Counted from the stretch's first letter, positions 1 to 11,911 are shown. The stretch is DNA of 64,000 nucleotides from Siniperca chuatsi (GCF_020085105.1 NC_058052.1:17400733-17464732); one strand, 5' to 3'. Notes: generated by a model not told the origin, from the letters alone. Numbers and translations are program-made.

Positions 1-1689
1 AGTGTTTTCCCATGGTTTAATGGATAGAGGGTGTTTTGGCTTGCCTGTTACATTGCCCATATGGTCTAAAGAGGAAAAACATGGAAAAGCTGTAACAGCT
101 GCTGAGAAATTGTTATTCATTAAATGCTCCTGCTCTATGGCAGGTGACTTGCACCACTCTGGGGAATTATTCTGCACGTTTATCAAATCAGGGTGAAGCT
201 TATTCACCTTACCGGCTTAAATCGCTGAAAGGAAATCTGACAAATGTTAAAAACTGTCCATATTGAAATTAGGTGTTGTAATTGCATCTGTGGTTACTTG
301 CCGACCTACATGTCATCTTTACTAACTCTAATTACCTCAGCTGTTGCTCACTATGATTTAATCACACCAGCCTGCATTTGCAACAAGCTGTAATTATAAT
401 TAAATGGTATGTCACAAAGTTCATTGTAAAAACTGCTATTGCCAATGAGTGTACCATCACTATAACTGGATGCCTTTGATCTGTTTCTATTTGCATTGAG
501 GGGCACACGTTAACAGAGGTCAAGTTTTTAATCCAGCAATCACTAGGCCGTGTGGTCCTTAGAGCCACCCTCACATGTTCAGAAGGTGCCGGTGACACAA
601 ATTGCCATCAGCATCTTTCGTTTAGGCTCCTCTCTAATTCAGTATTGTAGATTAAGAAGAATAATTCACGTTCATGTTCAATATCAATGATCTAAGGGAA
701 TTTAGGCCACACCCCACACTAATGCAGACAACCTAATGGTGGATAATATTTTAAAATATGATTTATATATTTTGTTTTCTTCAGGTCATGTTCGGTAAAT
801 TTGGCCATCAACACTGAAATACCAAAACAATAGAAACATGATTAAATCTCTTCTTCCTTGTCATTTTAATGACAATTGGCAAAAAGTAAAACTGTGTATT
901 CTGCTCTCTTTGGTAGGGAGTGTAGTTGGAAATATAATCTCATTTAGCACTCCCCTGATGAAAGCCATGTAGCCAAACATGCTTTACAATAAAAAACAGC
1001 ACATTGGAGAAGAGTTATACAACCTGATTTTATTCAAGTGTTTTAAGGGGCTTTTAGGAATTACTTGTTACTCCACAGGTTCTCGTCTCAGCATGTTTTT
1101 GCATTCTTGCACCTCTTTGACAAACATGGGCAAATACAGAGAACCTTTTTTGGAAGAATGGTGTTCATCCATCCAGTAGAGTTCCAGAGACTTAGAAAAT
1201 CTATGACAAGGCACATTGAAGCTGTTCTGGCAGCTTGTGGTGGCCAAACACCTTACTAATACACTTGATGTTGGGTTTTCCTTTAATTTGTCACCCATCT
1301 GTATGTACTCTGAAGAGCAGCAAATCACCACAGCAATTACTGCCCATATTGCCAAATCTACAAAAAAAGAACAAAAGCCGTAATGAACGGATCCAGCCTG
1401 ATATAATAGTGGAAGATTTAGGAGAAGGAGTTGAAAATAAAAATAAGAAGAATTACAAACAGAAAAAAGTAAAGTCATGTTGCACTGTACTCATGTCTGA
1501 TTTATAAGTAATATATTTGTTCATGGCTTTTTAGCGTGTAGATTAATACACCTAATAATCATTAACTCATTGCTGATGCCATCGGGTTTACTTTGGGAAT
1601 TATTAAAACTATAAGCAAATGGTCAAAGTAGTCCACAGTAATGCTAAACACTATTTTTTTTTCATATTTTGTGTGAATCCATTTCTCAG
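1..1689. other. Intronic sequence of pcdh15 upstream of the first visible exon
   Basis: No exon could be supported here. The stretch is AT-rich, open frames are short and lack paired splice signals, and no transmembrane segment or cadherin repeat of protocadherin-15 is visible. Those parts of the gene must lie left of the window. The only recognisable object is a dispersed repeat fragment at about 1145-1302. Confidence 0.6.
1145..1302 (-). repeat. Dispersed transposon-derived repeat, copy A
   Basis: Read on the minus strand, this stretch closely resembles 30975-31140 on the plus strand. Both contain GACAAATTAA, then a segment ending TTAGTAAGGTGTT, then AGAACAGCTTCAATG and AAGTCTCTG. Two diverged copies 30 kb apart in opposite orientations indicate an interspersed repeat. 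From memory the pattern resembles a common fish DNA-transposon fragment, but I cannot name the family. Short frames crossing it are not genes. Confidence 0.7.
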
Positions 1690-1804
1690 GTATGATCTTC
1701 CTCAGTATGGCAGTCGGAGGAGGCTGATAACTCCCATGTATGATGAATATGGAGAGGTGATAATGGAGGATGACGGGTATTACCACAGTCCTCATGGCCC
1801 TGAG
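1690..1804 (+). CDS. pcdh15: Protocadherin-15, shared cytoplasmic exon
   Basis: This 115 bp exon has an acceptor ending TTTCTCAG and a GTATTA donor. After one base that completes an upstream codon it encodes 38 residues starting YDLPQYGSRRRLITPM and continuing with an acidic, tyrosine-rich stretch (EYGEVIMEDDGYY). I recognise this as the membrane-distal cytoplasmic region of protocadherin-15. That protein is a cadherin of hair-cell tip links and photoreceptor calyceal processes. The exon ends on a codon boundary, and both downstream terminal exons (1965 and 4707) begin on one, so either can be joined in frame. The assignment is from remembered family sequence plus the dkk1-prkg1 neighbourhood. 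The a/b paralogue is not decided. Confidence 0.82.
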
Positions 1805-1964
1805 GTATTATCTGTCCTTAGATGTGAATTTCATACTCTCATTATTGCCTTAATAGGTTGTGTGTCCAATGTATTATTGAAACAGCAATATCAAACCTAT
1901 GTGACATTCCAACATTGTGGCTTTAAATCACAAAAGGTTGCTAAATTAAATATGACTGTCTTAG

Positions 1965-3863
1965 GACCGAGGCAGAGGCAGGGGCCGTGGCGGCATGCAG
2001 GGTAGAGGTCCACCCAAGAGGGTTGCATTTAGGGATGAGCCGCTACAGGATGAAATCGAACAAGCTGAGCCAGCAGAGGAGCCTTCTAAGGCTGCCAAGA
2101 AACTTAAGTCTGTCATGAAACTCAGCAAACTGCTAGCAGCCAGCAAGGGAGGAGAACAGCCATCTGATGCAGGTCCTTCTGGCCCATCTCCATGGAAAAA
2201 AGCCAAGATGTTCAAGATGTTTGGTGCCGGGAAGAAGGACAAGAATTATGCCAAACTGATGTCAGCCCGTCGTATTGACAGCCAGGAGAGTCTGACTGAC
2301 GGACCAGCACTTATGGGACCAATCGACAGCAAGTCTGATACCCGCAGCCGGTTTGGCAAAGTTTTGAAGAAAATCAACTTAGGCAAAAAGTTGCAGCTCC
2401 GGAGGAAGTCACAGAGTAGTTTGAGTCGTGGCTCGGCTACAGGCAGCGAGAGAGACGAGGAGGCCTCACAAGTAACCAGTGAGGATGAAAAGAAGTCTAA
2501 AGTATCTATTAGTGTGACAGAAAGTGAGCCAGAAGCAGGTGTAAGTGGAAGCAGTAAGGAGAAAGGCTCTGATGACGAATCCTCTGAGAAAAGCAGTGTT
2601 GACAGAGATTATCTGAAAGTAGATTTAGACCGGGATGATGCCAACGAAAGCACTGTGGACTCAGACGAAGAGCCTGATGAAGAGTCAGGGGATTCTGATG
2701 AGGAAACAAAGTCCAAATCTGAAGGAGAAGAAACTGAGAAGGAGTCTGTCAGTGAGAAAGAATCTGGGACTGAAAGAGAATCAGAGTCAGAGAAGTCATC
2801 AGCTACAGAGAAAGAGTCAGAAACTGAGAAAGAGTCAGAGTCAGAATCCGAGAAAGAAACAGAATCAGGAACAGGCACGGCAACAGAGAAGGAAACAAGC
2901 ACAGAAAAGGGTTCAGGAACAGAGAGAGACTCTGATGAGTCTGAGGAGGAAAAGGCATCAGGAAGCACCAGAGAAAGTGGGTCTTCTGCCCGCTCATCTA
3001 TGAGATCATCAGCTACTGAGGCCAGCAAGGGTAGTAGGGCTTCAGGCATGAGTGGCAGTGGGAGTGGCAGTGGCAGTGGGAGTGGCAGTGGGAGTGGTAC
3101 CAGAAGAAGTGAAAGTGCAAGTGAGAGTGGCAGTGGTAGTGCTAGCAGTGCCTCATCTTTATCGGGCTCAAGTGTAAGGTCGTCACAGAGAACTAGATCA
3201 TCAGGAAGCACAGTGACCTCAGAGAAATCCAGTGAAGAACTCAGTGAGGCCGAGTCAGGGACAGGGACGGCCAGCGAGGCAGAGTCAGGGTCAGGAAGTG
3301 AAGGCTCTTCTTCTCGTGGGTCCAGCCAGAGGAAAATGTCTGGTTCAGAGTCTGGTGGAGGGTCTTCATCCCGCAGTCAGATGACAGACCAGAGTTCCCT
3401 GGTCAGCGAGGAGAGTTCAGCTAGTTCCCGGTCCACCAGTGGCAGCCGGCGTTCCCAAAAGTCCATCCTGAGCCGCAAATCTGAGGACACAATCACAGAG
3501 GAGAGTGAAGAAGAGGAGGAGGAAGAATCTGAGACTGCTGACGAGAGCAAAGAGTCACCCAGCGAGCTCAGTGATGAAGCATCTTCTAGAAGGTCCAGTG
3601 TGGCGTCTGGAGACCCTGGGCCCTCTGCCCCCTACACTGGTCCCCGATACATCTCAGAGATCAGAAGCATTGGTGACACCTCTGTAGAGACATACGGAGG
3701 CCTGTCCCCTATCACTGAGGTGGACGAGGACGCCATCTCCTCTGACAAATCTTCAGCCAGTGGCTCTGGATCAGAGGCCAGCAGTGCATCAAAGGACTCA
3801 GGAGAAACAGAAGCGACGTCAGCTGCTGATTCAGAGTCTGAAGGAAACTCAACTGCCTTCTAG
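1965..3863 (+). CDS. pcdh15: Protocadherin-15, long Ser/Glu-rich alternative terminal exon
   Basis: This terminal exon of 1,899 bp (632 codons plus TAG) follows the acceptor GTCTTAG. The frame continues upstream of the first ATG (1995) to the splice site and gives DRGRGRGRGGMQGRG, an arginine-glycine box. Next come basic patches (KKAKMFKMFGAGKKDKNYAK, then KVLKKINLGKKLQLRRKS). Most of the rest is low-complexity Ser/Glu/Thr/Gly: repeated KESE/TEKES units around 2,750-2,900 bp, a GSGSGSGSG run near 3,055-3,100, and an acidic EEEEEEE block near 3,510. The C-terminus, NSTAF, fits a class I PDZ ligand (S/T-x-hydrophobic). In position it corresponds to the first alternative cytoplasmic tail of vertebrate PCDH15 (CD1-like), but no polyproline run is present, so the isoform name is uncertain. 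Likely intrinsically disordered and heavily phosphorylated (inference). Confidence 0.78.
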   Translation, partial: DRGRGRGRGGMQGRGPPKRVAFRDEPLQDEIEQAEPAEEPSKAAKKLKSVMKLSKLLAASKGGEQPSDAGPSGPSPWKKAKMFKMFGAGKKDKNYAKLMSARRIDSQESLTDGPALMGPIDSKSDTRSRFGKVLKKINLGKKLQLRRKSQSSLSRGSATGSERDEEASQVTSEDEKKSKVSISVTESEPEAGVSGSSKEKGSDDESSEKSSVDRDYLKVDLDRDDANESTVDSDEEPDEESGDSDEETKSKSEGEETEKESVSEKESGTERESESEKSSATEKESETEKESESESEKETESGTGTATEKETSTEKGSGTERDSDESEEEKASGSTRESGSSARSSMRSSATEASKGSRASGMSGSGSGSGSGSGSGSGTRRSESASESGSGSASSASSLSGSSVRSSQRTRSSGSTVTSEKSSEELSEAESGTGTASEAESGSGSEGSSSRGSSQRKMSGSESGGGSSSRSQMTDQSSLVSEESSASSRSTSGSRRSQKSILSRKSEDTITEESEEEEEEESETADESKESPSELSDEASSRRSSVASGDPGPSAPYTGPRYISEIRSIGDTSVETYGGLSPITEVDEDAISSDKSSASGSGSEASSASKDSGETEATSAADSESEGNSTAF

Positions 3864-3895
3864 AGAGATATATTGCCCACTGTGAAGTAAGAGTG

Positions 3896-3906
3896 AATAA
3901 AATAAA
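3896..3906 (+). terminator. Polyadenylation signals after the Ser/Glu-rich pcdh15 exon
   Basis: Two overlapping AATAAA hexamers (3896-3901 and 3901-3906) lie about 33 bases after the stop codon at 3861-3863. This supports the exon as a true alternative 3' end with a very short 3' UTR. No cleavage-site data are visible. Confidence 0.6.
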
Positions 3907-4706
3907 TTACCCTTGCATGGGAGTGAAGAAATATTGCTTTCCACTACAAAGTGTTTCAAATGTCCACTTTTTCCTCATTTCCCCTTAGTAAGGAAAAACT
4001 TTGGTGGTTTCCTGCTGCAAAATATGAGTTTTGCTCTCTTTCTGACGTCTTTAACTTATTCTTCTCTTTGATGTTTTCTGTGTGTTTTTGTGCCTTTACT
4101 TTTTGTATAATGTTATGCTCTTGTTTCTGCTGTGAGATTTTGCATGTTGCAGTACTGCTTTGACTGAATGTTTTCCTGTGATTTTGAAATGATTATTTTC
4201 CGGGACTACCTATTACTCTTTTACCGAAAACCGAGATTTCTCGCCATAAATTCAGTTCTAACACAGAACTGCACATACTTGATCATAAAATTTAGTTTAT
4301 TTTCTGAAGATATTCTTTATTTGTTTAGTATGAATGTTCTTTAGTAGAACAACAATTCCTCAGTTAAATTACTGTAACAACAGATTTTATGGTCAGATCT
4401 CAGTATTTGTTTGGTAGGGTTAATAAAGGTTTGAAGAAGGCATCTTTGTTTCAGTACATGATAGTCCTCAGTCCTCAAATAGACATGAGCATAAATTCTG
4501 AAAAAGTATTTTTCAAGTGTTTCCTGGGACAAGGGATTAAATTATAGCGAGAATTTCTTGTGAATGTTGGATCGCGATACCTGGTGTACAACCCAGCTAT
4601 GTGCAGTGTTTGTGTGTGCATTTTTTTTTTCAGAGAAACTTGTGTATACTGTACCTTTAAAAAAAAATATATATATATTTACCATGACCCTTTCTTTCCT
4701 TCTCAG
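3907..4706 (+). other. Intron or spacer between the two alternative pcdh15 terminal exons
   Basis: AT-rich sequence with no supported exon. It ends in a pyrimidine-rich tract with TTTCTTTCCTTCTCAG, the acceptor of the next terminal exon. A short (AT)n run lies just upstream, near 4668-4680. Confidence 0.6.
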
Positions 4707-5321
4707 CCTGGGAAAAAGAAGCAGATTAAGCTGGTGGTAGATCGGGAGAATGAGACCAGCTCCACAGGAGAGGAGAGCACCACAGAGACCCAGCGCAACC
4801 GTCTCCCCAACAGCCACAGCAACATCAATGGGAACATCTACCTCGCACAGAATGGCACTATCGTCCGAACTAGGCGGCCACCCCACCCGAACAACTTGAA
4901 GGTGGGCTCTCCGTGCCGGCTCAGTAAGCATTTTAAAAAACTAGACAAGTTGGGTGTGACTCATGAAGAACCCCCTCCCATTATAAGCATTGAGGGCACA
5001 GGAAACGGCACAGAAAATGGAACAGGTACATGTGTTCCCTCCAACGTGGATGTCAACCTCAACACTCGGTCCTCCTGTGGCTCCCTGGGATCCACCATCA
5101 CAGATCTTAGAAGTTTGGGGTCCAAAACCAATATTGTCAAGGCCTTGATTGACAGAAACGGCAGTGGCCTTTGTGTCAGTGAGGAGCAAGAGACTTCTGT
5201 TGACAACAACAAGGACAGTAGGGAGACACTGGAGTCCCACAGTGACCACACACTATCAGACGAGGAGGAGTTATGGATGGGACCCTGGAACAGCCTGCAC
5301 ATACCAATGACAAAACTTTGA
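4707..5321 (+). CDS. pcdh15: Protocadherin-15, second alternative terminal exon (tail ending MTKL)
   Basis: This 615 bp exon (204 codons plus TGA) starts right after a strong polypyrimidine-AG acceptor and is open from its first codon: PGKKKQIKLVVDRENETSST. Further along it reads NINGNIYLAQNGTIVRTRR, then LSKHFKKLDKLGVTHEE, CVSEEQETS and finally WMGPWNSLHIPMTKL. I recognise these as conserved blocks of a vertebrate PCDH15 cytoplasmic tail. The last residues, TKL, fit a class I PDZ-binding motif, consistent with binding of scaffolds such as harmonin or whirlin (family knowledge). It begins in the phase left by the exon at 1690-1804. It could be reached by skipping 1965-3863, making the two tails mutually exclusive. 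By position it may be the CD2-type tail, but I am not sure of the isoform number. Confidence 0.88.
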   Translation, partial: PGKKKQIKLVVDRENETSSTGEESTTETQRNRLPNSHSNINGNIYLAQNGTIVRTRRPPHPNNLKVGSPCRLSKHFKKLDKLGVTHEEPPPIISIEGTGNGTENGTGTCVPSNVDVNLNTRSSCGSLGSTITDLRSLGSKTNIVKALIDRNGSGLCVSEEQETSVDNNKDSRETLESHSDHTLSDEEELWMGPWNSLHIPMTKL

Positions 5322-6225
5322 CTGGCCATGCAGAAAATTAATTTCCTTTTTGTTATGTTCCTATCTTTATCATGTTGCTTTTGTTTAGAAAATTATCATT
5401 AAAAATGATTGTGTGCCTCAACTGGATAAGCTCTGATCACTGTCCACAACAGGTGATTGCACTTCAAATTTTATTTAACCATGATATGTATATTTGTACT
5501 AAGCGTTTATCACCGACAGGGCTATTACAGATGGGAACATAGAGCTGCAAGGCAATGAGTGCCTCAAAGAAATATGAAATTTTATGTGAACCGTGCTTGA
5601 CTGTAATTTTAAATCTTAATTCAACACATAAGATGGGCCTCTTTTATTGAATTCAATGTTTTACTTTCTTTTTTTTGGCTCAGTTGTTTTTTTAAATCCT
5701 GAAATGGATCACAAAGAGATTGTCATTCATTTCACTATGATGTTAAACATATTTACAGAGAAATGGTGAACATATGAAGTAATTGTGATTATATAGTCTA
5801 TGATAAAGTAAAAGAAACTTATTTTGCTAATTGCATTTTACTTGCAAATAATTAAGATTGTCATTGATTATTTTATGTTGTGATCACTTGACAATGTTTT
5901 TGAAAATTTCTGAAAAATATATAAAATTATTTTTGTCTATTTTGTATCTAACAGAGATGGAGAATCTAACATATGACATTAAAGACATAATACCCACATG
6001 ACTGTCATCGCTGTATTTCAACAGTGAAATATGACAGTAAAGTAGTAGTGTTTTTATATGGACATTTGTAACTACAGAATGTGGTCTTTTCAACCCCTTT
6101 ACATGATGCAGGTTCACTGTGTTCATGATAAATTATTTACTGACACATCAGGACCCCATACGGGGGAAAAGAACTACCAAAAAATGTACCAGATTCAACA
6201 ATAAAGTTCTAACCTATTTTAATGT
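5322..6225 (+). other. Likely 3' UTR of the pcdh15 MTKL isoform
   Basis: AT-rich, no coding signal. An ATTAAA variant lies near 5398 and a canonical AATAAA at 6200-6205, giving a plausible transcript end near 6220. The boundary is inferred from the hexamer only. Confidence 0.45.
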
Positions 6226-7809
6226 GTATTGTGAAGCATAATTGCAGGCCTTGACTATTTTTGGCGCTTCACCCTATCCTCACTGTCAAGGTGCTTTAGC
6301 AACATATGGATAGTGTTAATGGCAGCTCACAGTTTTGAAAATAGTAAAGTACATCATTGTGTGCCTTTATGATAATATGAAGAATGTTTGTGGTTATAAA
6401 GATGGAGTCCTTGAATTGCATAATGGGGATGAAAGTTGAATATAAGGCAGCACACAGCAGTAGAACTCAGCAGTAAGCTCATAAAAAATACAATGTCTGC
6501 AGGGAGAGGTCTGTCAAAATGAGGCCTTCTCTGTGCAGTGGGCTTTCACTCTGAAGAAGAGCAATGACAGGTCACCAAACATGGGCATATGGATAGCTAC
6601 TGTATCTCTGAAAAGCAGTGGGAAGTATGCCGGGAAGTCTGAGAAAGTGACAGTCTTCTAGAGCCCACTTTCTTACCTGTCAACTGCGAAAAGGAAAAAA
6701 AAAACGTGTTTTGGCAGTGATTGTAACCAAAAAGGCAGAAGGCAATAGAAATCTCAAGCACATTCTCTTCATTTGTTTCTTGTTTTATAAGAGAATGACA
6801 CATCTAACACATCCAGAATGGCATTTACAAAAAGTGTCCTGTAGTCAATCAAACTGTGAGAATGCCAATCAAGTTCACAGAGTTCTTTGGAGGCTGAAGT
6901 TCAGAAAGGAGCAGGAGCTGAATGCGAGAGTAGCTTGAAAAGCTGCTCAGAAAATAGGTCAGGAAGAAACCTTGTTCCCATCACAACAAGCCTGGTGTCC
7001 TAAAGGATCAAAACGAACCTCTGCACTATTCTGATGGAAAAAGAAAAAAAAATGTGGAAGCAAGATCTGCAAAAAAGCATAAAGATCAGCCTGTTTTAAT
7101 TGTCAATTGTACCTTTTTCAATTGTTGCACATGTGACACCTTGTGTGGATTAATTTTTGGATCTACACAGACAAGACAAGGGTCTCTAGTGTTCACTGTC
7201 TATCAAGAGCCACCCGTTCCACTCTGCATGCACACTCAGGAACTACCACAGCTGACAAAAGAACAGCACTGTGCAAACCGTGTTCAGTGCAGATGGGGCT
7301 CAATATCATGTGCTGTTTTTGGCAATCTTCTTATAAAACTTATGTTATATGTAGATAGTATAATCCAAAAAATCTGCATTCTGAACCAGAAAGAAAAATA
7401 ATTAGCAGTAGATATGAAATGCGTCTGTGCCCTCATCTTCTCAAACACAAGGACATACTTCACCAATCTCTTACTCTGCTGATGAATTGGATTATAGCTG
7501 GCTCAAAGAATAATGGAAGGGTTTCTTCTGAGCATTTCCGTCTGTCACAGGATTATGTCCCAAGCCTTTTTTTACTCTTCACCCTGATCATTTCACTTAG
7601 TAGATTAAATTACAGCATTAAGAATGGACATATCCATGTGGTAATGAATTTTTAGCTTGAGAGAACCCACAGTGTCTCCTCAAATGGAATTTACTTGTCA
7701 TTTGCATGTAATATATTTAAAACAAAACTGTCTAAAGATGATGAAATGTTGCACACCTACAGGAAATTTCTAAGCGGATCTGAAGTTTCATTACTGTTCA
7801 CTGTCATTT

Positions 7810-8010
7810 TTTAAACATTTTATTTGACAATTTATTTAACCAGGTTTGTCCCATTGAGATCAAGGCTCAAACCCTGATCACTACTGCGCAGACTCTGGCT
7901 CCAAATGACGTCACCAGCGCCAGATGGCAGCTCCCATATCCGGGATATTTTGGCTTCATTTTTGTACAGTGGGAGAAAGTGGAGTGTCTATGGTGCATCC
8001 TCACAGAGGC
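7810..8010. repeat. Probable interspersed repeat fragment
   Basis: This stretch contains TTTAACCAGGTTTGTCCCA and, further on, GATATTTTGGCTTCATTTT followed by CAGTGGGAGAAAGTGGAG. I associate these phrases with widespread fish interspersed repeats. No terminal repeats or target-site duplication could be located, so the limits are approximate. Confidence 0.4.
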
Positions 8011-11000
8011 TAGCGTGGCTGTAGACTCGCTGTAGACTAAAATGTGTTCTTGTGATCCTTCCTCAAAAATGATTTCACTGGATAGAATAGATGTAACATG
8101 CAGATATGCATTTCTTGTTATTCCAAACATGAATAGTCACGACAAGGTTTGTACAAATGGGTGACATCTGCAGAAGTTGCAATGCACACATTTAAAAATG
8201 TTCTATACCCTCAGTTGTTGTGTCTGTAGATTGTTATGGTCACAGTGATCTGGGCTTCATAGTAAAACGGATGTAGAAATTGACTTTTATGAACTGATCA
8301 CAGAAGTGGCAAGCAGTATTTCTGTACCCCTGTATCATATAATCTTAACCTCAGGGTTCATTTAAATATTTATACGTCCTCCAAAACAGGTTCTGCCACA
8401 GTTTGTGTTTATGTGAAGTCATTTTCTGCAGCAGTAATTCTGTAATAGACCTGTAGATGTAAATCATGATACAGAAATACTGCTGTACTTCACAGAGATT
8501 CATAAATTTCTTAAGGTTTTATAGAAGGTGATTATTCATACACCGGGGAGTGCAATGTTGTGCAATGTATGCACCAAACAATGGCACAGGGTCATGCTCT
8601 GTGTCTATGCTTGCTTGTGACAGTTTACTTATTCTAATTGGCCTATTGAGGCCTTGTCCCTGGCCCTTAGTTTAATCAGTGCAACGAGCTCATGCATGCA
8701 TTCAGATACACCTGACGCCTCTCTAACAAGTGAAAAAATTCATTGGCTTGCTGAAGATGTAGTATCGCTACAGCAGAAAGAGCCACATAGCTCCTGATAT
8801 GTTAACATTCAATTTGACAGGAAGAAGAAGTGGGAGCAACTTCACAGAAATGCATCAATATTAAATCACCTTGTAATCAAATATTCATAGTGAATGTAAA
8901 ATAGAAACATAAGCTCAATAGGAATTGGGATTCAGATTTTTCTTTTTTCAAATATACAAGTGTCAGTGGTCTGATATATTAATCCTGTGGACTAATGATC
9001 CTCTGTTGGCATTGTATGAACACATTTCTCATGCCATCTTATTGCTTTTGATGTCAGAAGAATTATGTTCTGGAGAGCATGCCCAATGTAAGGATCAAAA
9101 AAAGGTACTCATACGTACTCATGATGCTATTGCAAAACATAATCCACATTTCAGGAATGTTTTGCCCACGGGGTTATGAATAATTTTCTGTGCTATGCTG
9201 GCAAACTGTCCAGAGAAAACAAAATGGGCACATCAATTATTTTGAGGTTGCAATTTCTAAACACTGATGATTCCAAAGCCATGGAAACCTAGCAAATGCT
9301 GTATTTAAAGAAATACTGCATTGATAAAAAATAATGAATCAATGGTCCACATAAAAACTCCAAGGTCTTTGCATTATGATGCATAGTAGACACAGTATTA
9401 AGATTACTATTTGATTTGTGCACCCATGTTTGTTGATCTTTACTCCTGAGTGTGTGTGAAAAAGCAAACACGGCGGCCACACTTTTATCACATGTAAATA
9501 CTGCATGTCATAAATATGTAAAGAGATGTTTGATAGCTGAAGCCATAACAAAAGCATGCAGATTTGATTTTCTGTGTGCACAGGAGGAGTGGTTAATACA
9601 TTAATACCATTTCCACTCGCTCAGGAATGTGCTTCCCAGGTACAGGTAAGCACTGTTCTCATTGCAAGTCCACCGGCGAGCCTCCTGAGTTTCACCTATT
9701 AGCATAGCCTATATAGGATATCCTGGCCTACAGCAGGCAATATGGTAATCTACCCATGACTCATTCTAAAGGAGATTATCACAAATCCCCAACGGAGGTA
9801 GGAGAAACTCCTCATAATACCTATCCGTCACCATTGCTTATTGCATGCTCAGACCTGGAGGGAAGGACTCTTCGTTTCCTACAAAACCTAGCTCCAAAAT
9901 AAAATGATCCATTTCACTGCTTCAGTCTTAAAAGTAGAGGTCACATATTTATTTACTTTTCCAAAGTCAGTTGAGGATAGGAATACACCTGAAGACAACG
10001 AGTCAAGACAAAAAATGTCATATCACCATGCATTTTATAAACCTGAGCCCAAATACAAAGTCAGCGAGTTGTGTGTTTTGTGAGCACTCACCACAGCTAC
10101 TGGTGAAATTACAGCTCTTGCATGCATCTGGTGCGTCATTATTTTTGTTATTTAGTGAACTCTGGCTTTTTACTCATTAAACTAGATCAGGTTTGCCCTG
10201 CAGCCGGCACAGGGACAGATGGGAATAGTTCAATACTGCAGGGGAGACTGGGGCTGGTCGCAGCTTGGTTATTACAGTGAAACCACATTAGAGGGTGCTG
10301 TGCAATACTGTTTATGCCAAACACACCATCTGGTGTAGGGGTCATTTCTTTGATAAACAGCAAAACTGTGAGTTGAAACAGCAAAACTGTGAGTTTTCTT
10401 TGAAGGTAAACAAGGTGCATGCTGGTAATTTTCCTCGATTCTGGGGTTTGGTTTCTTACACACAGTACAGGATGCTGTGATTATAACTTGTAAATGCTAG
10501 GCTGTTTCCAGTGGTCTAAATCAATTTCACTGGTGTACGATAATGAGCTGATGATGGAATTTTAAACTGTGAAATGTAATAACTAAAACCTTCAGCTGAA
10601 ATCTGTATGAAAATATTGTGTTTTAGATAATAGAGCCAAGAGTTTTATAAATCTTAAGACTGCGTAGAGGATTAAATCATTGAAAAGCTGTGTTTTTTCC
10701 ATTCAAAATATAGAGGGACAACCAACTTTTGACTCCTACAAGGGGTCACAAGGTGACTGCAGGGTCTCAAGGAGATTAACAGGAGGGACCAGAAAAATCA
10801 CACAAAATTATGTCAATTTTTTTCTGACTTTTCTCTAATCTTCGCCTTTTTTCTAGTGAATCGCTGGATAATTTTACCTCTTCAGACCTCTAAAAAGTAA
10901 TATAAGTTTTAAAAAAACTCACCATTACTCTATCACTATCACTCTTTGGTTAGACTGCTAACGATCAGTAGACATATGTAACATGTGATGAGTGGCTGCA

Positions 11001-11535
11001 AGTAGATATTGCTTAATTTTAAGGTGTCACAAACCAAAGACGTTGGGAACCATTGCAATGGAGCATTGCCTTTCCTGTTGTTGACCTGGCTTCTATCCCT
11101 GTCTTCCCTGCCATGCAAGATGTTTCCTCTGCAGTGCATCCTTCACTGATGTTGAGAGCCGAGGTTTGTTGAAACAATGAAACATTTTTTGTTGGTATGA
11201 GGGTGTCCACACAGAAACACATATAGTTAGAGACAGTGTCAACCAGCTCATCAATATTTTAATAACTGACTAATCAGTTAACTCTACAGAAAGAAGTCGA
11301 GTCCAAAGTAGCGCAAAGTCTACATTGACCGTAGACAGTTACACGTTCTTATTGGTCTAGAGTCTACAGTCTGACTGTAGACTCCCAATTGGATCGTAGG
11401 ATTCCACTGAAGCCCACCAATCAGACGTCGATAAGCGTTTACTGTAGGATACCTTAAACATGCTGCCCTGATGATGGTATAGCATCTTACTAATAATTTA
11501 TTATAAGTGTAAATTATACCACTCAGACGTATTAT

Positions 11536-11540
<5 letters not shown>

Positions 11541-11582
<42 letters not shown>
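11541..11582. repeat. (TA)n microsatellite
   Basis: Uninterrupted TA dinucleotide tract of about 21 units. Confidence 0.95.
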
Positions 11583-11584
<2 letters not shown>

Positions 11585-11874
11585 CTATGGTTATGGCAGG
11601 GGTATATAGAATATGGTATAAGGGTATATGGAATTTGAAATTCTAAATATCCACAGTCCATAATAATAGTTCATATTCCTGATGTTTTACTGGTAATTTT
11701 TGGGGCAAAAGATTTCATCTGATTTTGAGTGTAAAGATGGCATGCACACTCAAGGACTTTTGCCATAAGCAAAAACCTAAAACTTAGCTGTAATCAAGGT
11801 TTAGTAGTTGTGACCCTGCTCTGACACTTCCTCCTTTTCCTCGCTGTGTGTCTAACACTAACGTTGTTATATTA

Positions 11875-11911
11875 TGTTGTTGTTGTTGTTGTTGTTGCTG
11901 CTGCTGCTGCG
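11875..11911. repeat. Compound (GTT)n(GCT)n trinucleotide repeat
   Basis: About seven GTT units pass directly into about four to five GCT units, just upstream of the first recognisable exon of the transposon-derived gene. The two short frames that start here owe their poly-Val/Ala or poly-Cys starts to the repeat. Confidence 0.85.

Larger units (their letters stand above)
6226..11840. other. Intergenic DNA, no supported gene
   Basis: Only short open frames without splice context or recognisable domains. A repeat fragment lies near 7810-8010 and a (TA)n tract at 11541-11582. A 17-base unit, CAGCAAAACTGTGAGTT, is tandemly duplicated near 10358-10395. Confidence 0.55.

Noticed and set aside
1235..1507. 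Basic frame ending KNKSRNERIQPD... considered as another pcdh15 exon
   Set aside because: It overlaps the dispersed repeat, lacks a matching acceptor/donor pair in phase with the exon at 1690, and resembles no remembered PCDH15 sequence.
2609..3211. 200-codon open frame on the minus strand opposite the Ser/Glu-rich pcdh15 exon
   Set aside because: It is the complement of repetitive GAG/TCA-type codons and consists of Leu, Ser, Pro and Asp runs. It has no start context or splice support.
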